A stretch of DNA of 64,000 nucleotides from Phyllobacteriaceae bacterium (GTDB lineage: Bacteria; Pseudomonadota; Alphaproteobacteria; Rhizobiales; Rhizobiaceae): positions 1 to 64,000 of the forward strand of contig PAPF01000016.1 in assembly GCA_002708825.1 (NCBI GenBank). The letters run 5' to 3'. Below are positions 15,245 to 24,202 of this stretch, in pieces. A program made the translations under genes and the position numbers. The notes under the pieces were generated by a model. It was not told the origin of the DNA. It worked only from the letters and a program-made list of their open reading frames with translations, and made no database searches. How positions within the stretch are numbered: the stretch's first letter is position 1; every line of letters begins with the position of its first letter.

Positions 15245-17176
15245 ATGCAATATTACGTCAACGGCTTCAAGGGCGGCGATCCCGACATCCGCGAGGCCGC
15301 GCCCGGCCGTGCGCTGACCGGCGGGCGCACGCAATTGCCGGAAAAGGTCGACGTGCTGATCGCCGGATGCGGACCGGCCGGCCTTTGCCTTGCCGCGCAA
15401 CTGGCCCAGTTCCCGGAAATCGAGACCATGATCGTGGAGCCGAAGCCGGGGCCCATCGAGAAGGGCCAGGCGGACGGCCTGAATGTCCGTTCGATGGAAA
15501 TGTTCCAGGCCTTCGGTTTTGCCGAGAAGGTCAAGCGCGAAGCCTATTGGGTCAACCAGACCAATTTCTGGGCGCCCGATCCGGCCAACCCCTCCGCCAT
15601 CAAGCGCATCGGCCGGGTGCAGGACGTCGCCGACGACCTCTCGGAAATGCCGCACACCCTGATGAACCAGGCGCGCGTGCACGAGATGTTCCTTGACGTG
15701 ATGCGCAATTCGCCGTCACGGCTGGAACCGGACTATTCCCTGGCCGTGCGCGACCTCGCCATAGACACCGCCACGGACGACCATCCGGTGACCGTGACAC
15801 TGGAACGTACCGGCGGCGACAAGGCGGGCGAGACCGTCACCGTGCGCGCCAACTACGTGGTCGGCTGCGACGGCGCCCGCTCCAACGTGCGCAAGGCCAT
15901 CGGCGGCGAACTGCACGGCGATGCCGCCCACCAGGCCTGGGGCGTCATGGACATCCTGGCCAACACGGATTTCCCGGATGTGCGCATGAAGTGCCTGATC
16001 GCCTCGCAGAAGGAAGGCAATGTCCTCATCCTGCCGCGTGAGGGCGGCTATCTTTTCCGCATGTATGTGGAACTCGACAAGCTGAACCCCGACGAGCGCG
16101 TCGCCAACCGCAACCTGACCATCGACCACATGATCGCGGCCGCCAACCGCATCATGGCCCCCTATTCCATCGATGTGAAGGAAGTCGTCTGGTGGTCCAT
16201 CTACGAGATCGGCCATCGCCTGACAGACAAGTTCGACGACGTGCCCGAAGGCGAGACCGCGACCCGCAATCCGCGCGTCTTCACCGCGGGCGATGCCTGC
16301 CACACCCACAGCCCGAAGGCCGGCCAGGGCATGAACGTGTCCATGGGCGACACGTTCAATCTCGGCTGGAAGCTGGTCCAGGTCTTGAAGGGCCGGTCGG
16401 ACCCGGGCCTGTTGCACAGCTACACCGCCGAGCGCCGCGCGGAGGCCAAGCGCCTGGTGGAAACCGACCATGCCTGGGCGCGCATCATGAGTGCCCCGCC
16501 CGGCCAGTCCGAACTCGACGGAACCGGCATACCCCGCTTCCAGGAGCACTTCATCCGCAACGGCGTGTTCACCGCCGGCCTGGAAGTCCGTTATGAGCCC
16601 TCCGCCCTTGTCGCCGCTGATGCCCGCCAGGACCTGGCCACCGGCCAGGAAGTGGGCAGGCGTTTCCACTCCGCCCCGGTCGTCCGCCTCGCCGACGCCA
16701 TGCCCATGCAACTGGGCCATGTGGCCGAGGCCGATGCGCGCTGGCGCATCTACGCATTCGCCGGCAAGGCCGATTCCTCCGCACCCGGATCAGCCATTCA
16801 CCGCCTGTGCGACTGGCTGGAGAACGATCCCGCCTCCCCGGTGCGCCGGCATACCCGCCCGGACGAGGACATCGACGCTGTCATCGACCTGCGCGCCATC
16901 TTCCAGCAGGGCTTCGACGAACTGGCCTATGAGGACATGCCGTCCCTGCTGAAGCCCGCCAAGGGCAGGCTTGGCCTGCGCGACTTCGAGAAGGTGTTCT
17001 GCGTCGACCGGAAGTCCGGACAGGATGTCTACGCCATGCGTGGCATTGACCGGGACAACGGCTGCATGATCGTTGTCCGGCCGGACCAGTATGTCGCACA
17101 TATCCTCCCGCTGGATGCCCGTCAGGAACTGGCGGGCTTCTTTGCCGGCTTTCTTCTGCCGGCCGGCGGCGCCTGA
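15245..17176 (+). CDS. FAD-dependent aromatic hydroxylase, 3-hydroxybenzoate 4-monooxygenase/phenol 2-monooxygenase type
   Basis: The 643-residue group A flavin monooxygenase has GCGPAG (41-46) for FAD binding, VGCDGARSNVR (DG motif), and AGDACHTHSPKAGQGMN with Asp350 (GD motif). The C-terminal 180 residues form the thioredoxin-like domain typical of phenol hydroxylase and MobA. The sequence style, including YWVNQTNFWAP and the overall length, fits MobA-type 3-hydroxybenzoate 4-monooxygenase, which makes protocatechuate. No ring-cleavage gene is nearby, so the pathway must continue elsewhere. CCGGAGG precedes the ATG. Its 3' end overlaps the converging TetR gene by 55 bp. Confidence 0.87.
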   Translation: MQYYVNGFKGGDPDIREAAPGRALTGGRTQLPEKVDVLIAGCGPAGLCLAAQLAQFPEIETMIVEPKPGPIEKGQADGLNVRSMEMFQAFGFAEKVKREAYWVNQTNFWAPDPANPSAIKRIGRVQDVADDLSEMPHTLMNQARVHEMFLDVMRNSPSRLEPDYSLAVRDLAIDTATDDHPVTVTLERTGGDKAGETVTVRANYVVGCDGARSNVRKAIGGELHGDAAHQAWGVMDILANTDFPDVRMKCLIASQKEGNVLILPREGGYLFRMYVELDKLNPDERVANRNLTIDHMIAAANRIMAPYSIDVKEVVWWSIYEIGHRLTDKFDDVPEGETATRNPRVFTAGDACHTHSPKAGQGMNVSMGDTFNLGWKLVQVLKGRSDPGLLHSYTAERRAEAKRLVETDHAWARIMSAPPGQSELDGTGIPRFQEHFIRNGVFTAGLEVRYEPSALVAADARQDLATGQEVGRRFHSAPVVRLADAMPMQLGHVAEADARWRIYAFAGKADSSAPGSAIHRLCDWLENDPASPVRRHTRPDEDIDAVIDLRAIFQQGFDELAYEDMPSLLKPAKGRLGLRDFEKVFCVDRKSGQDVYAMRGIDRDNGCMIVVRPDQYVAHILPLDARQELAGFFAGFLLPAGGA

Positions 17177-17841
17177 CCCTCTGCCTGCCCGCTAATGGCA
17201 GCAAGGCCGGCGGCGCAGAAGGCGACCAGATGCGCAATCTGGTCCTCTTCCGGCGCCGCCCCGCCGCCGAGCGCGCCGATCCTGTTCTGCGATGTCAGAA
17301 GCGCGAGCATGGCCGACACGCTGAAGACGAAACCCTCGGCCGCCCGGCGTCTTGAAAGGCCCGGGCAAAGGGCAGCGATCTCGGCGAGAAACCGTCCCGC
17401 CACCGGATCGAAATGCGCCTGTGAAATCGTCCGCCAGCGGTCGTCCGTCGAAACATGCGCGACGAGACGGGCATAGTCGCGCCAGCGCGGCTCCTCCCGC
17501 GACAGCGCGAAGAACGGACGCAGGAATGCCCCCAGCAGCGTGACCAGGGTCAGCGGACCCTGGCGGCGCGCCTGTTCAAGCGCGTCCAGGCGCGCGGCCG
17601 CCAGCGTTTCGGCCCGCCGGGCAACTGTCTGGCGGAAAAGCGCCTCCTTGCCTCCACCGTGATGATGAACGGACCCGACAGGTTCGCCGGCCACAGCAGC
17701 GATGTCGCGAATGGTTGCGCCGTCATAGCCGCGCGCGGCGAATACCGCTTCCGCCGCGTCCAGGATGCGCTTCCGGGTCGCCAGCGAACGCCGCGATGGC
17801 GCTCTTTTGCGCGTTCTTTCAGGACCTTGCGGCGTCTGCAT
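17122..17841 (-). CDS. TetR family transcriptional regulator
   Basis: The 239-residue protein has an N-terminal TetR HTH (TRKRILDAAEAVFAARGYDG... then IRDIAAVAGEPVGSVHHH) and a helical ligand domain with a C-terminal region of the CerR/YbiH type. The recognition helix reads SVHHHGGGKEALF where YYHF-x-x-KEALF is usual. A Lys/Pro-rich basic tail closes the protein. ATG 17841 was chosen; a TTG at 17868 would place the start inside a dyad and lacks a ribosome site. It is divergent from the flavin monooxygenase operon and probably represses it. Confidence 0.88.
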   Translation of the reverse strand: MQTPQGPERTRKRAPSRRSLATRKRILDAAEAVFAARGYDGATIRDIAAVAGEPVGSVHHHGGGKEALFRQTVARRAETLAAARLDALEQARRQGPLTLVTLLGAFLRPFFALSREEPRWRDYARLVAHVSTDDRWRTISQAHFDPVAGRFLAEIAALCPGLSRRRAAEGFVFSVSAMLALLTSQNRIGALGGGAAPEEDQIAHLVAFCAAGLAAISGQAEGQAPPAGRRKPAKKPASS

Positions 17842-17862
17842 GAAATGATCTTGTCTTGTTTC

Positions 17863-17874
17863 GAACAAATGTTC
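17863..17874. promoter_or_regulatory. Dyad between TetR gene and monooxygenase operon
   Basis: GAACAAATGTTC has perfect 5-bp arms around AA. A wider inverted pair, ATCTTG (17848-17853) and CAAGAT (17874-17879), surrounds it with a different centre. Its location in a 59-bp divergent gap makes it a candidate TetR operator. Confidence 0.5.
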
Positions 17875-17900
17875 AAGATTGCGAAAAACGGGAGGGATCC

Positions 17901-19220
17901 TTGAACACGAAGAATGACCGGCTTGCCCTGATCGGGGCCGGGCCGATGGGCCTTGCCGCCGCCAAACTGCTCAGCGAGCACGGTCTTGCCTTTCAGGGCT
18001 TCGAACTGCATGGCGATGTCGGCGGTTTGTGGGACATCGACGGCCCGCGCTCGACCATGTACGAATCCGCGCACCTGATATCATCGAAGCGGATGACGGA
18101 GTTTGCCGACTTCCCCATGGCCGGGAACGTGGCGGAATATCCCTCGCATCGTGAACTGAAGGGCTATTTCCGCGACTTTGCACGGCATTTCGATCTCTAC
18201 CGGCACTACCGCTTCAACGCCGAGGTCCTGCACTGCGAACCGCTCGGCGGTTCCGGCGACGGCTGGCGGATCGCATGGCGCGACAGCGGCGGCGCGCGGC
18301 ACGAGGAGATCTTCTCCGGCCTGCTGATCGCCAACGGGACGCTATCGACGCCCAACATGCCGCGGTTCGAGGGAGCGTTTGCCGGCGAACTGATCCACTC
18401 CAGCGCCTACAGGCACGCCGGCCAGTTCGACGGCAAGCGCGTGCTGATCATCGGGGCCGGCAATTCCGGCTGCGATATCGCGGTGGACGCGATCCATCAC
18501 GCTGAAAGCTGCGACCTTTCCATGCGGCGCGGCTACTATTTCGTCCCGAAATACATCTTCGGCAAGCCGGCCGACACGCTGGGCGGCGCGATCCGCCTGC
18601 CCATGGCGCTCAAGCGGATCGTCGACCAGACCATCCTGAAATGGTTTGTCGGCGACCCGCAGAAATACGGCTTTCCCAAGCCGGATTACCGGCTCTACGA
18701 GAGCCATCCGGTGGTGAACTCGCTGGTGCTCTACCACGCCGGCCATGGCGATATCCGCATCCGGCCCGACATTGGCCGTTTCGACGGCCATACCGTTCAT
18801 TTCAAGGACGGCACCAGCGCGGATTACGACATGGTGCTTGCAGCGACCGGCTATCGCCTGGATTATCCGTTCATCGACAATGCCCTGTTGAACTGGCAGG
18901 GCGATGCCCCGCATCTCTACCTCAACTGCATGCATCCCGGACGCGACGACCTCTTCGTCCTGGGCATGGTGGAAGCCTCGGGCCTCGGCTGGCAGGGCCG
19001 TCACGAACAGGCCGAGATGGTGGTCCGTTACATCAAGGGCCTTCGCGAGGGATCGGCGGCGGCGCAGGCATTGCAGGCGAGGAAGGCCGCAGGGTTCTCC
19101 CGCGCGACCGGCGGCATGAACTATATCGACCTGCCGCGCATGGCCTATTATGTCGACAAGGCGACCTACCGGAAGGCTGTCGGGCGCTGGATCGCCCGGC
19201 TTGCGGGAGGCAGGACATGA
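17901..19220 (+). CDS. Flavin-containing monooxygenase
   Basis: The 439-residue protein has an FAD site GAGPMG (12-17), an FMO fingerprint F-A-G-E-L-I-H-S-S-A-Y (160-170) that fits F-x-G-x3-H-x3-Y, and an NADPH site IIGAGNSG. The final Tyr, in place of Trp-Pro, argues for an N- or S-oxygenating FMO over a classical Baeyer-Villiger enzyme. TTG 17901 is the likely start because GGGAGGG lies 6-12 nt upstream; the in-frame ATG at 17856 has no such site and would overlap the putative operator. It heads a run of four genes joined by ATGA or GTGA overlaps. Confidence 0.88.
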   Translation: MNTKNDRLALIGAGPMGLAAAKLLSEHGLAFQGFELHGDVGGLWDIDGPRSTMYESAHLISSKRMTEFADFPMAGNVAEYPSHRELKGYFRDFARHFDLYRHYRFNAEVLHCEPLGGSGDGWRIAWRDSGGARHEEIFSGLLIANGTLSTPNMPRFEGAFAGELIHSSAYRHAGQFDGKRVLIIGAGNSGCDIAVDAIHHAESCDLSMRRGYYFVPKYIFGKPADTLGGAIRLPMALKRIVDQTILKWFVGDPQKYGFPKPDYRLYESHPVVNSLVLYHAGHGDIRIRPDIGRFDGHTVHFKDGTSADYDMVLAATGYRLDYPFIDNALLNWQGDAPHLYLNCMHPGRDDLFVLGMVEASGLGWQGRHEQAEMVVRYIKGLREGSAAAQALQARKAAGFSRATGGMNYIDLPRMAYYVDKATYRKAVGRWIARLAGGRT

Positions 19221-20113
19221 TCGACGAGGCCGTCCTCGACTTCGCGCCCGGGTCGCTGATGCTGCTCAACGCCATCCTTGCCGTGGTGATGTTTTCCGTC
19301 GCCATCGACCTGCGTATGCGTGACTTCAAGGCCCTTCTTGAAGCGCCCAGGCCGCTGCTGACAGGACTGCTCTCGCAGTTCGTCGTTCTCCCGCTGCTGA
19401 CCTTCCTGATGGTTCTGGCAATCCGGCCGCAGGCCTCCGTCGCGCTCGGCCTGATCCTCGTCGCCGCCTGTCCGGGCGGCAACATCTCCAATTTCATCAC
19501 CCACCGCGCCGGGGGCAACGCCGCCCTTTCGGTCTCCATGACGGCCCTGGCCACGGTGGCCGCCATCCTGCTGACACCGTTCAACATCGCCTTCTGGGGC
19601 AGCCTCTACGAGCCGTCGGCCGGCATCTTGCGCGCAACCCGGATCGACCCGGTCCAGATCGCCATCACAGTCGGCCTGATGCTCATACTCCCGCTCGTCC
19701 TGGGCGTTACCCTCAACACCAGGCGCCCCGATCTCACCGCCAGGATCCGCCGGCCGCTGCAATGGCTGTCCATGGGCATCTTCATCGCCTTCATCGTCAT
19801 CGCGCTGGCCGCCAACTGGGCCCAGTTCCTGGCCTATGCGGGCGGCATTGCCGGGATCGTCATCCTGCACAACGCGCTGGCGCTTGGCGGCGGCTTCGCC
19901 ACGGCGACGCTTGCGGGGCTTTCGCCCTTCGACCGGCGCGCCGTGACCATCGAGACCGGCATCCAGAATTCCGGCCTCGGCCTTGTTCTCATCTTCGCCT
20001 TCTTCGGCGGATTGGGCGGCATGGCTGTGGTCGCCGCCTTCTGGGGCATATGGCATGCCGTATCGGGGCTGGCACTGGCGGCCGTGATGGCCCGGAAAGA
20101 GGCGGCACGATGA
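19217..20113 (+). CDS. Bile acid:sodium symporter family (BASS) transporter
   Basis: The 298-residue membrane protein has nine to ten predicted helices and the BASS signature region ACPGGNISNFITHRAGG followed by ALSVSMTAL, and a second conserved stretch TIETGIQNSGLGL. BASS proteins carry organic anions, including bile salts, pantoate and 2-keto acids, with sodium. The start overlaps the monooxygenase stop (ATGA), so translation is coupled. It probably imports the substrate for this cluster. The substrate itself cannot be read from sequence. Confidence 0.9.
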   Translation: MIDEAVLDFAPGSLMLLNAILAVVMFSVAIDLRMRDFKALLEAPRPLLTGLLSQFVVLPLLTFLMVLAIRPQASVALGLILVAACPGGNISNFITHRAGGNAALSVSMTALATVAAILLTPFNIAFWGSLYEPSAGILRATRIDPVQIAITVGLMLILPLVLGVTLNTRRPDLTARIRRPLQWLSMGIFIAFIVIALAANWAQFLAYAGGIAGIVILHNALALGGGFATATLAGLSPFDRRAVTIETGIQNSGLGLVLIFAFFGGLGGMAVVAAFWGIWHAVSGLALAAVMARKEAAR

Positions 20114-21039
20114 GCCGGGTGCTGGTGACGGGCGCGGCCGGCACGGTCGGCCGCGCGCTTCTCGCCGAGTGGCCGGACGGCGATCTCCTCGCCACCGACC
20201 TGGGCGACGGCGGCCTGCCGGCCGGCGTCCGTTTCCGCCGCATGGATGTCACCGGAAACGACCCGGACTGCGTGATCGGCAAGGAAGCACCGGACGTGGT
20301 GGTGCATCTCGCCTCCATCGTCACGCCGCCGCCCGGCATGGCGCGCGCCGCCGCCCACGCGGTCGATGTCACCGGCACCCGCAACGTCCTGGATGCCTGC
20401 ATCCGCCATAAGGTGAAGCGGCTGGTGGTGACGAGTTCGGGCGCCGCCTACGGCTATCACGCCGACAATCCGCTGCCCCTCGTCGAGACAGATCCCTGCC
20501 GTGGCAATCCCGAATTCGCCTATGCCGACCACAAGCGGCAGGTGGAGGAAATGCTTGCCGCCGCACGCGTGGCCCATCCCCGTCTGGAGCAGGTGGTTCT
20601 GCGCGTTGGCACCGTGCTTGGCGCCGGGGTGGAAAACCAGATCACGGCGCTGTTCCGGCGCGACCGTATCCTGGCCGTCCGTGGCAGCGACAGTCCCTTC
20701 GTCTTCATCTGGACGCGGGACCTTGCCCGCATCATCAGGCGCGCCGCGACGGAAGGCCCGCCGGGCATCTTCAACGTGGCCGGCGACGGCTGGCTTACCG
20801 TGGACGATCTGGCAAGCGCCCTCGGCAAGCCCCTGCTGCGCCTGCCGGCAGGGCTCCTCAAGGCCGCGCTTGCCATAGCCCATCCGCTCGGCCTGACCCG
20901 CTACGGGCCCGAACAGGTCCGCTTCCTCCAATACCGGCCGGTGCTTTCCAACGAACGGCTCAAGGACGTGTTCGGCTATCGCCCGGAACGCACATCGGCC
21001 GAAGTCTTCGATCTCTGGAAACGGGAGGCGAACCTGTGA
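20110..21039 (+). CDS. NAD(P)-dependent epimerase/dehydratase family protein (extended SDR)
   Basis: The 309-residue protein begins with a Rossmann motif VLVTGAAGTVG, continues with DVVVHLAS and the catalytic-type segment VTSSGAAYGYH, but the YxxxK motif reads YADHK, as in extended SDRs. Members include sugar epimerases and 3-beta-hydroxysteroid dehydrogenase-like enzymes. It overlaps the transporter stop and the next gene start by 4 nt each. Substrate is unknown. Confidence 0.85.
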   Translation: MSRVLVTGAAGTVGRALLAEWPDGDLLATDLGDGGLPAGVRFRRMDVTGNDPDCVIGKEAPDVVVHLASIVTPPPGMARAAAHAVDVTGTRNVLDACIRHKVKRLVVTSSGAAYGYHADNPLPLVETDPCRGNPEFAYADHKRQVEEMLAAARVAHPRLEQVVLRVGTVLGAGVENQITALFRRDRILAVRGSDSPFVFIWTRDLARIIRRAATEGPPGIFNVAGDGWLTVDDLASALGKPLLRLPAGLLKAALAIAHPLGLTRYGPEQVRFLQYRPVLSNERLKDVFGYRPERTSAEVFDLWKREANL

Positions 21040-21797
21040 GAACCGCGGTCATCTCGGGCGGCAATGGCGGATTGGGCCGCGCACTTGCGGCGCGGCTGGA
21101 AGCCGATGGCTGGCATTGCGTGCTGATGGACATCGATGTCACAGGCCTGGAGGCGACCGCCACCCGCACGCCGGTACAGGTCGATCTGACAGACAGTGCG
21201 GCACTGCGCCGGGCGGCAGACGCGGTGATCGCCGCCCGTCCGTCCGTCGATCTCGTGGTCTACAATGCCGGTATCACGCAGGTCGGGCCCTTTGCCGAAT
21301 CCGGCGAGGCCGCGCACCGACAGGTTTTCGAGATCAACTATTTCGCCGCCGTCGCCATGGCGCGCGCTTTTCTCCGGCCGGTCCGGGAAAGCCGGGGCAT
21401 CCATCTGGCCATCTCCTCGGTCGCCGGCTTCGCCCCGCTCGTGAACCGCACGGCCTATGCCGCCTCGAAACATGCCATGCAGGGCTTCTTCACTTCGCTG
21501 CGCTCGGAGGAAAGGATCTTCGGCGTACGCACGCTGATCGCCGCACCAAGCTTCGTGGCCACGAATATCGGCAATGCGCAGCGCACCGGTGACGGCATCA
21601 TGCGGCCCGGCGCGGCTTCCGACGGGGTGGACTACATGACACCCGACGATGCAGCCCGGACGATCCTGCGCGGACTCGCGAAGGGCCGCGATTTCATCCC
21701 CGTCGGCCGCGTCGCCGTCATGGCCTCCTGGCTGACGCGCCTTTCGCCATCGCTCTACCAGTGGGCCATGCGGCGCAAGATCAGCGGAAATCACTGA
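21036..21797 (+). CDS. Classical short-chain dehydrogenase/reductase
   Basis: The 253-residue SDR has cofactor motif GGNGGLGRA, structural NAG (YNAGIT), and active-site residues Ser in AISSVAG and YAASK. Asp in LMDID after the second beta strand favours NAD over NADP. It starts with GTG inside GTGA, overlapping the epimerase stop, and GGGAGG lies just upstream. It is the last gene of the TetR-side operon. The C-terminus is amphipathic and might touch membrane. Confidence 0.9.
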   Translation: MRTAVISGGNGGLGRALAARLEADGWHCVLMDIDVTGLEATATRTPVQVDLTDSAALRRAADAVIAARPSVDLVVYNAGITQVGPFAESGEAAHRQVFEINYFAAVAMARAFLRPVRESRGIHLAISSVAGFAPLVNRTAYAASKHAMQGFFTSLRSEERIFGVRTLIAAPSFVATNIGNAQRTGDGIMRPGAASDGVDYMTPDDAARTILRGLAKGRDFIPVGRVAVMASWLTRLSPSLYQWAMRRKISGNH

Positions 21798-21857
21798 ACG
21801 CAGCAGGCGGCGGCGCCCGGCATGACGGCCCGCCCATGCGGGTGGGATTGACGGGCG

Positions 21858-21891
21858 CTGCATTCTATTGAATACTGAATTCAGAATGCAG
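21858..21891. promoter_or_regulatory. Inverted repeat upstream of GntR-type regulator
   Basis: CTGCATTCT (21858-21866) and AGAATGCAG (21883-21891) are perfect 9-bp arms with a 16-bp spacer. The spacer side also contains the palindrome CTGAATTCAG (21875-21884). This lies 16 nt before the GntR gene and probably serves autoregulation. Confidence 0.55.
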
Positions 21892-21907
21892 AATTCAGGA
21901 CAAAGCG

Positions 21908-22597
21908 ATGAAAATCCTTCCCGCGCAGCCAAGCCTCACCGAACAGGTCTATTCCGTTATCGTCGACGAGATCTGCAGCGGCGCCCTGCCCGAGGGCGCC
22001 CACCTCGTCCAGGAACAGCTTGCCGCCCGCCTTGGCGTGTCACGCCAGCCGGTGCAGCAGGCGATGGCCCTGCTCAAGGCCGACGGACTGGTGGAGGAGG
22101 TGGGCCGGCGCGGGCTCTACGTCACGCCGCTCGACATCGACCTGATGCGCCAGCACTACGAGATCCGCGCCGTGCTTGACGGCCTGGCAACCCGCATGGC
22201 GGCCGAACAGGTCCGCCGGTCCCTCGACACGGCCCGGACCATGGCCGAACGCGGCCAGGCCATTCTCGTGCAGGGGCAGGCAGCCGTTGCCAATGGCGAT
22301 GTCGCCGATCAGGTCCGCCATGACGAGGCGTTTCACAACCTGATCTATGACCATTCGGGCAATGCGCTTGTGGCCCGCACCGCGGAGCCGCATTGGCGGT
22401 TCCTGCGCCGGGCCATGGGCGAGGTCTTGCGCAGCGCGAAACTGCCTGCCGACATCTGGCGCCAGCATGGCGAGATCCTCCATGCGGTGCTGTCCGGGGA
22501 AGCCGCCAAAGCGGAACGCCTGGCTGTGGAACACGACCTGAATGCATCCGAAACGCTTTACGACGCCCTCGCCCGCAGGCAGGCGCAATCCGCTTGA
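21908..22597 (+). CDS. GntR family regulator, FCD (FadR-like) subgroup
   Basis: The 229-residue protein has the GntR winged helix (LTEQVYSVIVDEI ... LAARLGVSRQPVQQAMALL) and a C-terminal all-helical FCD domain with the metal/ligand residues in the DEAFHNLIYDHSGN region and a later H in LAVEHD. FCD regulators respond to organic acids. It is followed 14 nt later by an acyl-CoA synthetase gene and thus likely controls this operon. Confidence 0.92.
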   Translation: MKILPAQPSLTEQVYSVIVDEICSGALPEGAHLVQEQLAARLGVSRQPVQQAMALLKADGLVEEVGRRGLYVTPLDIDLMRQHYEIRAVLDGLATRMAAEQVRRSLDTARTMAERGQAILVQGQAAVANGDVADQVRHDEAFHNLIYDHSGNALVARTAEPHWRFLRRAMGEVLRSAKLPADIWRQHGEILHAVLSGEAAKAERLAVEHDLNASETLYDALARRQAQSA

Positions 22598-22611
22598 GAG
22601 GAGGCGGCTCC

Positions 22612-24168
22612 ATGGCAACAGTGCTGACCATCGGCCAGATGCTGGCCGCGCATGCCCGCACGCAGCCCGAAAAACTCGGCGCGCGCGATCTTGATCGCCA
22701 GATGACCTGGCGGGAATGGAACCTCCGCGCCTGCCGCTTGGCGAACGGGCTGCTGTCGCTCGGGCTGGCAAAGGGCGACCGGGTCGCCGTCTTTGCCTAC
22801 AACCGGGTGGAATGGGCCGAGATCTATGGCGCCGTGGCCAAGGCCGGGCTCATCGCCGTGCCGGTGAACTTCCGGCTGACGGTTCCGGAAGCGGCCTACA
22901 TAGCCCGCGACTGCGGCGTGTCGGCGATCATTGCGGAGGCTGCGCTTTGCGACCTTGTTGACGGCATCCGCGCCAGCCTCGAAATACCCGGCGGCCGTTT
23001 CGTGCGCATCGGCGGCGAGGGGGAAGGTTGGCGCGGTTATGAAGACCTGATCGCCAGCGCCAGCCCGTCGGAACCCGGTATCGCGGTTTCACCCGACGAT
23101 CCGTGGTGCCTGATGTATACCTCCGGCACGACCGGCAACCCGAAGGGCGCGATCCGCAGTCACCGCGGCATGGCCATGGTCGGGCTGATGACGCAGGTCG
23201 AGTTGAGCCTCAAGCGTGGCGATGACGCGCTGCTTGTCATGCCCATGTGCCATGCCAATTCGCTGAACTTCTTCACGTCATTCCTGTCCATCGGCGGGAC
23301 GGTGACGGTGTTCAACCGCGCCAATTTCGACCTCGCGCTGTGCCTGCGGACCATCGGCGAACTGGGCGTGACCTTCACCTCGCTCACGCCGACGCATTTC
23401 ATGATGTTGCTCGACGTGCCCGAAGCCGAACGCGGCGACGCCGGTTTCGGCCGCGTCGAAAAGCTGATGATCTCGTCGGCACCGGCACGCGCGGAGACCA
23501 AGCGTGCGGTGATGGAAATGTTTCCCAATTCCGGCCTGTTCGAACTGTACGGATCCACCGAGGCCGGCTGGGTGACAATGCTGCATCCGGAGGAGCAGTT
23601 CGACCATCTCGGCACGGTCGGCCGCGAGGTGGTGGGGTCCATGCCCATCCGCCTGCTGGACGATGACGGCAACGAGGTGGCCGACGGCCAGCCCGGCGAA
23701 CTCTTCTCCTGCGGCCCCTATGCCTTCGACGGCTACTGGAACCTGCCGGAAAAGACGGCCGAGGCCATGCGCGGCGACTATCTGTCCGTCGGCGACATGG
23801 CGATCCGCGATGCCGACGGCTACATCCGGCTGATCGACCGCAAGAAGAACCTCATCATCACCGGCGGCGAGAACGTATACCCGACCGAGGTGGAAGCCGT
23901 GCTCGGCCAGCACCCCGACGTCAAGGATGTCGCCGTTGTCGGCCAGCCGGACGACAAGTGGGGCGAGCGTGTCGCCGCCGCTGTCGTGTTGCGCACCGGC
24001 TCCACCTTGACCGCCGAAGACCTCATCGCGTGGTCGCGCGACCGGCTGGCGGGCTACAAGCGGCCGCGCGCCGTCGTGTTCCTTTCACCGGAGGAAATGC
24101 CGCGCAACACGACCGGCAAGATCCTTCACCGCGTGCTGCGCGACATGCTGGCCGGACGGGCTGCCTGA
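22612..24168 (+). CDS. Acyl-CoA synthetase (AMP-forming)
   Basis: The 518-residue adenylate-forming enzyme shows the P-loop [19 protein letters not shown], the hinge motif with [21 protein letters not shown] and the catalytic Lys503 in NTTGKILHR. It activates a carboxylic acid as an acyl-AMP, then as a CoA thioester. A medium/short-chain or unusual acid is plausible. It has a strong GAGGAGG and is followed by a ThDP enzyme gene, suggesting its acyl-CoA product is cleaved or decarboxylated. Confidence 0.9.
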   Translation: MATVLTIGQMLAAHARTQPEKLGARDLDRQMTWREWNLRACRLANGLLSLGLAKGDRVAVFAYNRVEWAEIYGAVAKAGLIAVPVNFRLTVPEAAYIARDCGVSAIIAEAALCDLVDGIRASLEIPGGRFVRIGGEGEGWRGYEDLIASASPSEPGIAVSPDDPWCLMYTSGTTGNPKGAIRSHRGMAMVGLMTQVELSLKRGDDALLVMPMCHANSLNFFTSFLSIGGTVTVFNRANFDLALCLRTIGELGVTFTSLTPTHFMMLLDVPEAERGDAGFGRVEKLMISSAPARAETKRAVMEMFPNSGLFELYGSTEAGWVTMLHPEEQFDHLGTVGREVVGSMPIRLLDDDGNEVADGQPGELFSCGPYAFDGYWNLPEKTAEAMRGDYLSVGDMAIRDADGYIRLIDRKKNLIITGGENVYPTEVEAVLGQHPDVKDVAVVGQPDDKWGERVAAAVVLRTGSTLTAEDLIAWSRDRLAGYKRPRAVVFLSPEEMPRNTTGKILHRVLRDMLAGRAA

Positions 24169-24202
24169 CGGGCGGCGGAACAAGATTCAGGGAGGAATGA
24201 CC

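Noticed and set aside
17856-17900. Upstream ATG (17856) as start of the flavin monooxygenase
   Set aside because: It lacks a ribosome site and lies in the putative operator. TTG 17901 has GGGAGGG at the right distance.
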